6,778 nt of DNA, from contig JAEDGN010000091.1 of assembly GCA_016297495.1 (NCBI GenBank), positions 1 to 6,778 of the forward strand, written 5' to 3'. Origin of the DNA: Coprococcus sp. (GTDB lineage Bacteria; Bacillota; Clostridia; Lachnospirales; Lachnospiraceae). Under the pieces are notes generated by a model that was given only the letters and a program-made list of their open reading frames with translations, did no database searches and was not told the DNA's origin. The translations under genes and the position numbers were made by a program. Within the stretch, counting starts at the first letter, position 1; each line of letters begins with the position of its first letter. Shown piece after piece: positions 1 through 5,765 of the stretch.

Positions 1-879
1 GCTTTGATGGTCAATAATGCCGACTGGCTGATGGATCTGAATTACATTGATGTCCTGCGTGAAGTAGGTCCGCATTTCTCCGTTAACCGTATGCTGACGG
101 CAGAATGCTACAAGCAGCGTATGGAGAGAGGCTTAAGCTTCCTTGAATTCAATTACATGATTATGCAGAGCTACGATTTCTACACCCTGTTCCAGAGATA
201 CGGCTGTAATATGCAGTTCGGCGGTGACGACCAGTGGTCCAATATGCTGGGCGGTACAGAGCTGATCAGAAGAAAGCTTGGCAAGAATGCCTGTGCCATG
301 ACCATCACCCTGCTGCTGAACTCTGAAGGCAAGAAGATGGGCAAGACTGTATCAGGCGCTGTATGGCTTGATCCGAATAAGACATCTCCGTTCGAATTCT
401 ACCAGTACTGGCGCAACGTATCCGATGCCGATGTACTGAAATGCCTTCGTATGCTCACCTTCCTGCCTCTGGAACAGATCGATGAGATGGATAAGTGGGA
501 AGGCAGCCAATTAAATACAGCCAAAGAGATTCTTGCTTTTGAACTGACCAAGCTGGTACATGGTGAAGAAGAAGCTGAGAAAGCCCAGCAGAATGCCCGC
601 GCTTTATTCTCAGCCGGAACAGCGGCCGATATGCCGACATCCGCCATCACAGAAGCTGACCTGCGTGACGGCGTGATCGACATCATGGGTATCCTTGCCG
701 TATCCGGTCTGTGCAAGACCCGTTCTGAGGCCCGAAGAGCCGTTGAACAGGGCGGTGTTGCTGTCAACGGCAATAAAATTACCGATATTAAGACCGTTTA
801 TACACCGGAAGACATTAATAAGGAAGAATTCATCATCCGCCGTGGTAAGAAAAATTACAGAAAGATTATTTTCCAGTAA
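1..879 (+). CDS. tyrS: Tyrosyl-tRNA synthetase (5'-truncated by window edge)
   Basis: This is a class I aminoacyl-tRNA synthetase, which charges tRNA-Tyr with tyrosine in the cytoplasm. The frame is open at base 1, and the 292 residues present compare with about 405-425 for the family. Roughly the first 115-120 residues, including the N-terminal HIGH-type motif, therefore lie outside the window. The fragment opens with VNNADW, an internal family position. GDDQWSN, at about fragment residues 76-82, lies in the tyrosine and adenylate pocket. KKMGKT, at about 111-116, is the usual TyrS version of the KMSKS loop. It is followed by the family signature WLDPNKTSPFEF. The last 60 or so residues form an S4 RNA-binding domain (SGLCKTRSEARRAVEQGG, then VNG). 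The gene ends in TAA, 11 bases before a hairpin. The TTG at base 4 is an internal Leu codon, not the start. The identification is near certain. Confidence 0.97.
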   Translation, partial: ALMVNNADWLMDLNYIDVLREVGPHFSVNRMLTAECYKQRMERGLSFLEFNYMIMQSYDFYTLFQRYGCNMQFGGDDQWSNMLGGTELIRRKLGKNACAMTITLLLNSEGKKMGKTVSGAVWLDPNKTSPFEFYQYWRNVSDADVLKCLRMLTFLPLEQIDEMDKWEGSQLNTAKEILAFELTKLVHGEEEAEKAQQNARALFSAGTAADMPTSAITEADLRDGVIDIMGILAVSGLCKTRSEARRAVEQGGVAVNGNKITDIKTVYTPEDINKEEFIIRRGKKNYRKIIFQ

Positions 880-890
880 AAAATTGAACA

Positions 891-914
891 GGGAGCTGCC
901 AAAAAGCAGCTCCC
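891..914. terminator. Hairpin between convergent tyrS and HAD gene
   Basis: A perfect 9-bp stem (GGGAGCTGC, 891-899, pairing with GCAGCTCCC, 906-914) encloses a 6-base loop. It sits 11 bases after the tyrS stop and 8 bases beyond the end of the minus-strand HAD gene. On the plus strand the following bases (TTCCATATTC) are only moderately T-rich. On the minus strand a run of six T follows after seven bases. It probably works as a terminator for both converging transcripts, but neither U-tract is ideal. Confidence 0.72.
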
Positions 915-922
915 TTCCATAT

Positions 923-1537
923 TCAATCCTCTTTCAGCTGATCCAGCACCTTCTTAAGCTTCCCAATATCCCTGTCTGCAAAGCAGTAGCCATCCATACC
1001 GCATGCTTTTGCCCCATCGATATTTAACTGCAGATCATCAATAAAAAAGCATTCTTCCGGCTTCAAATCAAATTTTTCAAAGAAATGTTCATAAATCTCT
1101 TTCTGAGGTTTGATACACTTTTCTTCAGCAGAAAACAAAATACCGTCAAAACAATCCAGCGCCGGAAGATAATCTTTATAACATTCAGGAAGCCGCATGG
1201 ACGCATTGGAACAGAGATAAATGCCATAGCCTTTGGCCTTCAGCTCCCAGACCACAGCTTCCATCTCATCATTCGTCTGCATGTTATAGAGATGCCAGTC
1301 CCGCATGCATAGCTGCACCGCCTCATGCAGCCGCTCTGGCAGCCTTGCACAAATCTGTTTCATGGCCTGCTCCTCACTGATAACACCCATATCCAGATAG
1401 ACCCATTCCGGTGATAAAAACAGACCATTAAAAACGACTTTTCTGTCATGCTCATTTTCTATGTAATGTTCACAGACTCTCATGCCGTCATAGAAAACAA
1501 GCACATTGCCCATATCAAATACAATATTCCTGATCAT
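923..1537 (-). CDS. HAD-superfamily hydrolase (YihX-like, subfamily IA-type)
   Basis: This 204-residue soluble protein belongs to the haloacid dehalogenase superfamily, probably as a small phosphatase. Motif I is VFDMGNVLV at residues 6-14, with Asp8 as the expected nucleophile. The second Asp of the usual DxD is Gly10, as in YihX-like proteins that begin FDLGNV. Motif II is CSN at 109-111, motif III is Lys143 in IKPQ, and motif IV is IDD at 166-168. Residues about 18-90 would form the small helical cap, and MGVISEEQ is typical of the group. The start at 1537 was chosen because GGAGG lies 8 bases upstream and motif I then begins near residue 8. An in-frame ATG at 1591 would add 18 charged residues that have no equivalent in the family. 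The YihX family dephosphorylates sugar phosphates such as glucose-1-phosphate, but the substrate here cannot be read from the sequence. It stands alone, convergent with tyrS. Confidence 0.88.
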   Translation of the reverse strand: MIRNIVFDMGNVLVFYDGMRVCEHYIENEHDRKVVFNGLFLSPEWVYLDMGVISEEQAMKQICARLPERLHEAVQLCMRDWHLYNMQTNDEMEAVVWELKAKGYGIYLCSNASMRLPECYKDYLPALDCFDGILFSAEEKCIKPQKEIYEHFFEKFDLKPEECFFIDDLQLNIDGAKACGMDGYCFADRDIGKLKKVLDQLKED

Positions 1538-1545
1538 ATATCCAG

Positions 1546-1550
1546 CCTCC
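1546..1550 (-). promoter_or_regulatory. Shine-Dalgarno site that sets the HAD gene start
   Basis: On the minus strand this reads GGAGG, followed by 8 bases and then ATG at 1537. It is a full match to the anti-Shine-Dalgarno core at ideal spacing. It decides for the shorter 204-residue protein over the in-frame ATG at 1591. Confidence 0.85.
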
Positions 1551-1596
1551 GTTTCAAAGTCATATCTTCTGTCTTCTCTGACTGACTCCATGGTCC

Positions 1597-1625
1597 ATTC
1601 TACACTATCTGCACTTTAAAAGAAA
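1597..1625 (-). promoter_or_regulatory. Weak candidate promoter for the HAD gene
   Basis: On the minus strand TTTCTT (1620-1625) lies 17 bases before TAGAAT (1597-1602). The -10 matches consensus at five of six bases but the -35 is poor. Transcription would begin near 1590, giving a leader of about 50 bases. This is the best placed candidate I can see, but it is weak. It lies back to back with the TauE promoter at 1646-1673. Confidence 0.28.
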
Positions 1626-1645
1626 CAGAAATTTTATGAATATTC

Positions 1646-1673
1646 TTGACTTCATTCTTAAAACGCCTATAAT
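1646..1673 (+). promoter_or_regulatory. Promoter of the TauE/SafE gene
   Basis: TTGACT (1646-1651, five of six matches to TTGACA) and a perfect TATAAT (1668-1673) are separated by 16 bases. Initiation near 1680 would give a leader of about 90 bases before the ATG at 1771. The surrounding bases are AT-rich. This is a typical vegetative sigma-A-type promoter. Confidence 0.8.
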
Positions 1674-1770
1674 GTTCTTTAGCAAACAGTTTAAAAAAGA
1701 ACTAAAAAGCAGAATGAATCACTAAAATGGCTAAAGACCGAAAAACATCTTTGAAAGGACTGAATAAATC

Positions 1771-2547
1771 ATGGAATTACTCTGTAAATTTATTATCTGT
1801 TTTATTGCCGGCATTGGGGCCGGATTGGGTACAGGTTTTGCCGGCATGAGTGCAGCGGCCGTGATCAGCCCCGTGCTGATCACATTTCTTCATATGGAAC
1901 CCTATCAGGCAGTCGGCATCGCCCTTGCCAGCGATGTACTGGCCAGTGCCGTCAGTGCCTATACATACGGCAAAAATAAAAACCTGGATATTAAAAACGG
2001 TATTGTCATGATGGTAACCGTTTTACTGTTTACCGTTGTCGGAAGCTGGGTTTCCAGCAAAGTTCCCGGAACCACCATGGGCACCTTCTCTGTTTTCATG
2101 ACACTGCTGCTGGGAATCAAATTCATCATCAAGCCGGTCATGACCACCAAAGAAAAAATGATGAACATCTCTCCGTCCAAACGGATCCGGCAGTCCATCC
2201 TCTGCGGCATGATCATCGGCTTTATCTGCGGCTTTGTCGGTGCAGGCGGCGGTATGATGATGCTGCTCATCCTTACCTCCGTCATGAACTATGAACTGAA
2301 AACAGCCGTCGGAACCAGTGTATTTATCATGGCATTTACAGCTTTTACCGGTGCTGTCAGCCATTTCTCCATTGGCGACATGCCGGATATCCAGACACTG
2401 ATTTTCTGTGTCCTGTCCACGCTGCTGTGGGCCAGAATAGCCGCAAGATTTGCCAATAAAGCAGAACCGGCGACACTTAATCGTGCCACCGGCGTCGTGC
2501 TGGTCATACTCGGTATTGTAATTATCACCGTCAATTATTTATTTTAG
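1771..2547 (+). CDS. TauE/SafE (former DUF81) family membrane permease
   Basis: This 258-residue integral membrane protein is of the sulfite exporter TauE/SafE family, which moves small sulfur-containing or organic anions across the cytoplasmic membrane. The family's internal duplication is visible. The first Gly-rich half-motif, GAGLGTGFAGMSAAA, is at residues 16-30, and the second, GFICGFVGAGGGMMM, is at 150-164. Each is followed by a stretch of the type AVGxxxxxD or AVGTSVF (47-55 and 179-185). About seven or eight hydrophobic segments are apparent, with a short charged link at about 124-140 (TTKEKMM, SPSKRIR) between the halves. AAAGGA, 11 bases before the ATG, is the ribosome-binding site. 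The length is normal for the family. Nothing nearby (no sulfur-metabolism gene) shows what is transported, so the substrate is unknown. The stop TAG overlaps the stop codon of the convergent antiporter gene. Confidence 0.93.
   Translation: MELLCKFIICFIAGIGAGLGTGFAGMSAAAVISPVLITFLHMEPYQAVGIALASDVLASAVSAYTYGKNKNLDIKNGIVMMVTVLLFTVVGSWVSSKVPGTTMGTFSVFMTLLLGIKFIIKPVMTTKEKMMNISPSKRIRQSILCGMIIGFICGFVGAGGGMMMLLILTSVMNYELKTAVGTSVFIMAFTAFTGAVSHFSIGDMPDIQTLIFCVLSTLLWARIAARFANKAEPATLNRATGVVLVILGIVIITVNYLF
1861..1883. repeat. Perfect inverted repeat inside the TauE gene
   Basis: GTGATCAGC (1861-1869) and its exact complement GCTGATCAC (1875-1883) flank five bases, CCCGT. The repeat encodes the segment VISPVLIT near residue 31 of the permease. 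In mRNA it would form a stable 9-bp hairpin about 90 bases into the reading frame. No function is evident. Confidence 0.6.
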
Positions 2548-4133
2548 CTGTACACAACGACACAATCATCCTCCAATATCTGTGTCTGTCCATTTGGAAT
2601 AATGTTATCATCTCCCCGTTTAACCAGAACGATAAGTGTATCATTTGGAAGCACCAGCTCAGCAATCGTTTTATTGCACCAGCGGTGCTTCTTTGTGATT
2701 GTAAACTCTTCCAGATGCTCATGGCCGCCGGATTCATAGGCCGGAACACTTAAGACCATGGTATCTCCCGCCAGAATCTTCGTATTGCCATCAGGTATGA
2801 TCGTCTTGCCTGCGCGTTTGACCATTACGGCAAGGGACCCTGTCGGCATACTGACATCCCTGATCAACTGATTTTCCCAGTTGTGTCCTTCAGGAATATA
2901 CATCTGCATCATGGTAATGGCAGAAGACTCACTGTAATCATTAAAAGTCTTGCGGACATCACAGCTCTCATCAACCATGGACAGCTTCACTGCCATCATC
3001 GGAAGGAGTGTTCCCTGAATTGCTACAGAAAGCAATGCCACCATAAATACTGTATGGAACAGTGCATCCGAAGAAGTATTAATACCTGCAATGACCATGA
3101 TGGCAAATACAATGGACGCAGCGCCGCGAAGCCCCGCCCAGGAAACCATCAGGCACTGGTTTGTACTACATTTGAATGGCTTCAGCAGCAGAAAGACTGC
3201 CGCAGGTCTTGCAGCAAGGGTAAGAAAAACAGCAATTGCAAGAGCTGTAGGGAATATCCCCGGCAATTTATGCGGAAAAGACAGAAGTCCCAGTAAAAAG
3301 AACAGCACAATCTGGGCCAGCCCCGTCATCCCGTCAAAAAACGCGATCAGCGTCTCCTTTCCCCTGATACTGCTGTTGCCCAGCATAATACCCATCAGGT
3401 AGACACTTAAAAAAGCATTGCCGCCCGTCACATCAGCCAGACCGAAAGCAAACATGGCCAGACCAATGACCAGAATCGTATCCAGCCCGTCCGCATGTAT
3501 CTCAGATTTCTTCAAAAACCATATACCCAGCATACCGGCCGCCACACCAATGACAATACCATAAACGATTTGCGCAAAAATCATGTACGGCACTGTACTG
3601 ACATCGCCTCCCACCTTCAGGGAAATGCCAATCACCGTCAGCAGATAGGCCACCGGGTCATTACTGCCGCTTTCCATCTCCAAAAGGGAGGCTGTACCAT
3701 CTTTCAAGTTCAGCTTCTTTGTACGCAGAACCGAGAACACACTGGCCGCATCCGTGGATGAAAGGACAGCGCCCATAAGAAAGCTGTCAACAAAAGGCAT
3801 ACTGAGAACCAGCATACAAAATACTGCCGTCATCCCCGCCGTCACTACAACACCAATAGTAGAAAGGCAGACTGCCTTTACAGCCACCGGTCTTGCCGCG
3901 CTCCACTTCATGTTGAAACCGCCGTAGAACATGATAAAGCAAAGAGCTATGGTACATATATTCTTCGCCATCTCATAATTGTCAAAAGGAATATGTACGA
4001 TACCGTCACTGCCGAAAAGCATACCGATTCCCATGAACAAAATCAGCGCCGGCATGCCGAATTTCCCTGAAAACTTCTCGGCCAGCAGACATAAAAATAA
4101 AACAACTGCAACCATGATCAGAATTGTTGCCAT
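2544..4133 (-). CDS. CPA1-family K+(Na+)/H+ antiporter with two RCK_C domains
   Basis: This 529-residue cation/proton antiporter resembles the NhaP2/CvrA group, which exchanges cytoplasmic K+ (or Na+) for protons across the membrane. Residues 1 to about 385 form the exchanger domain, with a dozen or so hydrophobic segments. It contains the family motifs STDAASV (126-132), ESGSNDP (154-160, with Asn158-Asp159 expected at the ion site) and SWAGLRG (331-337). The hydrophilic tail holds two similar RCK_C (TrkA_C) units. VKRAGKTIIPDG (438-449) and VKRGDDNIIPNG (504-515) are each followed by a TxIL..D segment. RCK_C domains in Firmicutes K+ transporters can bind cyclic di-AMP; that this one does so is an inference. 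AGGGG, 7 bases before the ATG, supports the start. The acylphosphatase gene lies 34 bases upstream on the same strand, suggesting co-transcription. There is no room for a terminator before the convergent TauE gene. Confidence 0.93.
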   Translation of the reverse strand: MATILIMVAVVLFLCLLAEKFSGKFGMPALILFMGIGMLFGSDGIVHIPFDNYEMAKNICTIALCFIMFYGGFNMKWSAARPVAVKAVCLSTIGVVVTAGMTAVFCMLVLSMPFVDSFLMGAVLSSTDAASVFSVLRTKKLNLKDGTASLLEMESGSNDPVAYLLTVIGISLKVGGDVSTVPYMIFAQIVYGIVIGVAAGMLGIWFLKKSEIHADGLDTILVIGLAMFAFGLADVTGGNAFLSVYLMGIMLGNSSIRGKETLIAFFDGMTGLAQIVLFFLLGLLSFPHKLPGIFPTALAIAVFLTLAARPAAVFLLLKPFKCSTNQCLMVSWAGLRGAASIVFAIMVIAGINTSSDALFHTVFMVALLSVAIQGTLLPMMAVKLSMVDESCDVRKTFNDYSESSAITMMQMYIPEGHNWENQLIRDVSMPTGSLAVMVKRAGKTIIPDGNTKILAGDTMVLSVPAYESGGHEHLEEFTITKKHRWCNKTIAELVLPNDTLIVLVKRGDDNIIPNGQTQILEDDCVVVYS

Positions 4134-4167
4134 TCAAAGTCCCCTTTCCCATTTGTTTTTTATTTAA

Positions 4168-4455
4168 CTACCGTATATGAAAGCTTTTCTCATGTTCTTC
4201 CACGGGAATCGTCTTCATATCCACTTTCTCTATCATGACATAAGTTCCCTGACTGATCATATCAATCATCTTATTAATAGAAGCCGGTTCCCCCTGAACT
4301 TCCATCTCTACCGTTCCGTCCCACTCGTTCCTGACCCATCCTGTCAGTCCCAGGGACTGAGCTGCATGGTACGCACGATATCTGAATCCCACACCCTGCA
4401 CATATCCCGAAAACACCATTTGTCTGCGGGTTAAATTCTGTTCACTCCTGTTCAT
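4168..4455 (-). CDS. acyP: Acylphosphatase
   Basis: This small cytoplasmic enzyme hydrolyses the carboxyl-phosphate bond of acyl phosphates. With the ATG at 4455 it has 95 residues, the usual family size. Both signatures are present: GYVQGVGFR at 17-25, with the catalytic Arg25 in the phosphate-binding loop, and GWVRNEWDGTVE at 39-50, with the catalytic Asn43. The compact alpha/beta fold ends at the expected C-terminus. A GTG at 4464 in the same frame would add MIK, but AGGAA then directly abuts that codon. The same AGGAA is 9 bases from the ATG at 4455, which is therefore preferred. The gene lies 34 bases upstream of the antiporter and probably shares its mRNA. The physiological substrate of bacterial acylphosphatases is generally uncertain, and the neighbour does not settle it. 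Confidence 0.94.
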   Translation of the reverse strand: MNRSEQNLTRRQMVFSGYVQGVGFRYRAYHAAQSLGLTGWVRNEWDGTVEMEVQGEPASINKMIDMISQGTYVMIEKVDMKTIPVEEHEKSFHIR

Positions 4456-4460
4456 CTTAA

Positions 4461-4499
4461 TCACTTCCTATTTATGCATTTTTCCATCAAACTATCCAT
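4461..4499 (-). CDS. Possible 12-codon leader ORF before acyP
   Basis: The minus strand reads ATG at 4499, then MDSLMEKCINRK, with a TGA at 4461-4463. It is preceded by AAAGGGGAG, ending 5 bases before the ATG, which is a stronger ribosome-binding site than that of acyP itself. The acyP Shine-Dalgarno AGGAA lies within the last two sense codons and the stop is only 5 bases from the acyP ATG, an arrangement that would allow translational coupling. It is out of frame with acyP. I recognise no homologue, and a chance ORF is possible. Confidence 0.35.
   Translation of the reverse strand: MDSLMEKCINRK
4465..4469 (-). promoter_or_regulatory. Shine-Dalgarno site that sets the acyP start
   Basis: On the minus strand AGGAA is followed by 9 bases and then ATG at 4455. 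The alternative GTG at 4464 would touch the site with no spacing, so the site favours the 95-residue protein. Confidence 0.6.
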
Positions 4500-4566
4500 A
4501 TATTCTCCCCTTTATCTGATGTGTTGCATATCTATTTTATCACAATGCTGCTCACATAATGTCTTA

Positions 4567-4595
4567 ATCTTAACATTGTACTTTTCTTTTTTCAA
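4567..4595 (-). promoter_or_regulatory. Candidate promoter of acyP and the antiporter
   Basis: On the minus strand TTGAAA (4590-4595) and TAAGAT (4567-4572) are separated by 17 bases. This would start RNA near 4560 and leave a leader of about 100 bases that includes the 12-codon ORF. The same -10 hexamer, TAAGAT, occurs in the degV promoter. The -35 matches consensus at five of six bases and the -10 at four of six, so this is moderate evidence only. Confidence 0.45.
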
Positions 4596-4661
4596 GTATT
4601 CCTGAATATCTATTCCCCGGCTGCCTGACTTGCTGTTTGATTACATATTATTTAACATAGA

Positions 4662-4687
4662 AAAATCCGGGACATCGCCCGGATTTT
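4662..4687 (-). terminator. Rho-independent terminator of the DegV gene
   Basis: A perfect 10-bp stem (AAAATCCGGG, 4662-4671, with CCCGGATTTT, 4678-4687) encloses a 6-base loop. Read on the minus strand, the GC-rich stem is followed by TTTTT. It begins 17 bases after the DegV stop codon. This is the clearest terminator in the window, and it separates the DegV unit from the acyP promoter. Confidence 0.9.
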
Positions 4688-4704
4688 GTATATAATTATG
4701 CCTT

Positions 4705-5559
4705 TTATTCTACCGATAAACCAGCCATTCCAAATGCAGCCGGACCCCCATGAGTCGTAATAACACCTGCGGCCTGGATCCACCTGACTTCCTTAAAGCC
4801 GCTCTCCCTGGCTGCCTGTTCCACACTCTGACGAACATCATCCTGAAGTCCCACCGTATGAACCAGCCACAGCAGATCTTTTCTCAAATTATACAGCTTC
4901 TCATAATCGCGAATCAGCTTCGCAGCCACTTTCACCATCTTACCACGATATTTCTTCGTTGCAATGAGCTTGCCATCCAGAATCTCGATACATGGATGCA
5001 GATTCAGAATACGGCTGCCGATATAAGCCGCGTTGCTCACACGGCCTCCGGCACATAAAAATTCCAGATTATCCGGAAGGAAACACATCTTCGCACGGGC
5101 AATGAATTCTTCTGCCTTCTTAACAGCTTCTTCAATTGTCATCTGCGGATTCTTCTGCAATTCCTCCGCCATGGCCACCACAACAGCGGCCTGTCCCACA
5201 GATACCTGCTTTGTATCAATGGCTGTGATATAATCCCTGCCTTCAGCGGCAATCTGCGCACTCTGATAAGAACAGGTTGTTATGGCCGAATAAGCCAGAT
5301 ACAAAATCTTAGCGTCAGGCTGCTCTTCATGTATCTCATCAAAAATCTTCATAAAATCATCAGGTGTTGATCCACTGGTCTTCGGAAGCTTCCCTGTCTG
5401 CTGATAATAATCCCGGATCTTCTCAGCCGGGAAAGAACCGTCATCCAGAGTCTCATTGTCAAAGGTTACATGCATTGGTACAATTCGTATACCATATTTT
5501 AAGGCCAGCCCCGGAGTAATATCTGAGCCGGTTTCTGCTACGAGAATAATCGGAGTCAT
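4705..5559 (-). CDS. DegV family protein (fatty-acid-binding, FakB-like)
   Basis: This 284-residue cytoplasmic protein of the DegV family has the normal length. Family members bind a long-chain fatty acid. Those of the FakB type present it to the kinase FakA for phosphorylation and entry into phospholipid synthesis. Visible family features are ETGSDITP (9-16, usually DSxxD), TSGSTPDDF (61-69, the first carboxylate-binding segment), LEFLCAGGRVSN (165-176) and the C-terminal THGGPAAFG (269-277) with the conserved His270. The central motif, normally like SxxLSGTYQSA, reads SAITTCSYQSA (91-101), so SGT is replaced by TCS. AAAGGA about 10 bases before the ATG supports the start. The gene is monocistronic, with its own promoter and terminator. 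No FakA-like kinase gene is in the window, so a role with FakA is inferred from the family only. Confidence 0.93.
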   Translation of the reverse strand: MTPIILVAETGSDITPGLALKYGIRIVPMHVTFDNETLDDGSFPAEKIRDYYQQTGKLPKTSGSTPDDFMKIFDEIHEEQPDAKILYLAYSAITTCSYQSAQIAAEGRDYITAIDTKQVSVGQAAVVVAMAEELQKNPQMTIEEAVKKAEEFIARAKMCFLPDNLEFLCAGGRVSNAAYIGSRILNLHPCIEILDGKLIATKKYRGKMVKVAAKLIRDYEKLYNLRKDLLWLVHTVGLQDDVRQSVEQAARESGFKEVRWIQAAGVITTHGGPAAFGMAGLSVE

Positions 5560-5604
5560 AGAGTATGTTTCCTTTCCATATTTTTCTAAAGAGTATCTAA
5601 TATA

Positions 5605-5633
5605 ATCTTACGTCGTTATGAAAACTATGTCAA
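5605..5633 (-). promoter_or_regulatory. Promoter of the DegV gene
   Basis: On the minus strand a perfect TTGACA (5628-5633) lies 17 bases before TAAGAT (5605-5610). RNA would begin near 5598, leaving a leader of about 40 bases. A TATATT overlaps just downstream but would give too long a spacer. Confidence 0.72.
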
Positions 5634-5695
5634 GATGTTTTAAAAGCTATTCACTTACCGATTTTTTATTACTCCCTCATATTCCATTATCTTAA

Positions 5696-5724
5696 TTGAA
5701 CAGCTGCGTCATTTATTGTATAAT
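5696..5724 (+). promoter_or_regulatory. Promoter of pcp
   Basis: TTGAAC (5696-5701) and a perfect TATAAT (5719-5724) are 17 bases apart. The predicted start of RNA, near 5731, leaves a leader of about 35 bases before the pcp ATG. The promoter is divergent from that of the DegV gene, with about 60 AT-rich bases between the two -35 boxes. Confidence 0.78.
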
Positions 5725-5765
5725 TAATCCATGATTATTACCATATTGGGAGTGCATTTTTCGAT

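Noticed and set aside
399..773. Minus-strand reading frame of 124 codons opposite tyrS
   Set aside because: It lies antisense to conserved TyrS sequence, with no ribosome-binding site or domain.
1538..1591. N-terminal extension of the HAD protein to an in-frame ATG at 1591
   Set aside because: The added 18 residues lack family counterparts, and a perfect GGAGG sits 8 bases before the ATG at 1537.
1805..1847. Direct repeat TTGCCGGCAT at 1805-1814 and 1838-1847
   Set aside because: Both copies encode the Gly-rich AG(I/M) segments of the permease 11 codons apart, so the repeat is explained by protein sequence.
1959..2364. Long minus-strand reading frames opposite the TauE gene
   Set aside because: They have no recognisable domain, no ribosome-binding site, and lie wholly within a well-supported gene on the other strand. 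The His/Asp-rich content is a mirror of hydrophobic codons.
2883..3402. Plus-strand reading frames opposite the antiporter gene
   Set aside because: They are shadows of the antiporter reading frame, with basic, low-information translations and no start signals.
4456..4464. GTG at 4464 as the acyP start
   Set aside because: The AGGAA site touches this codon, whereas it is ideally spaced for the ATG at 4455.
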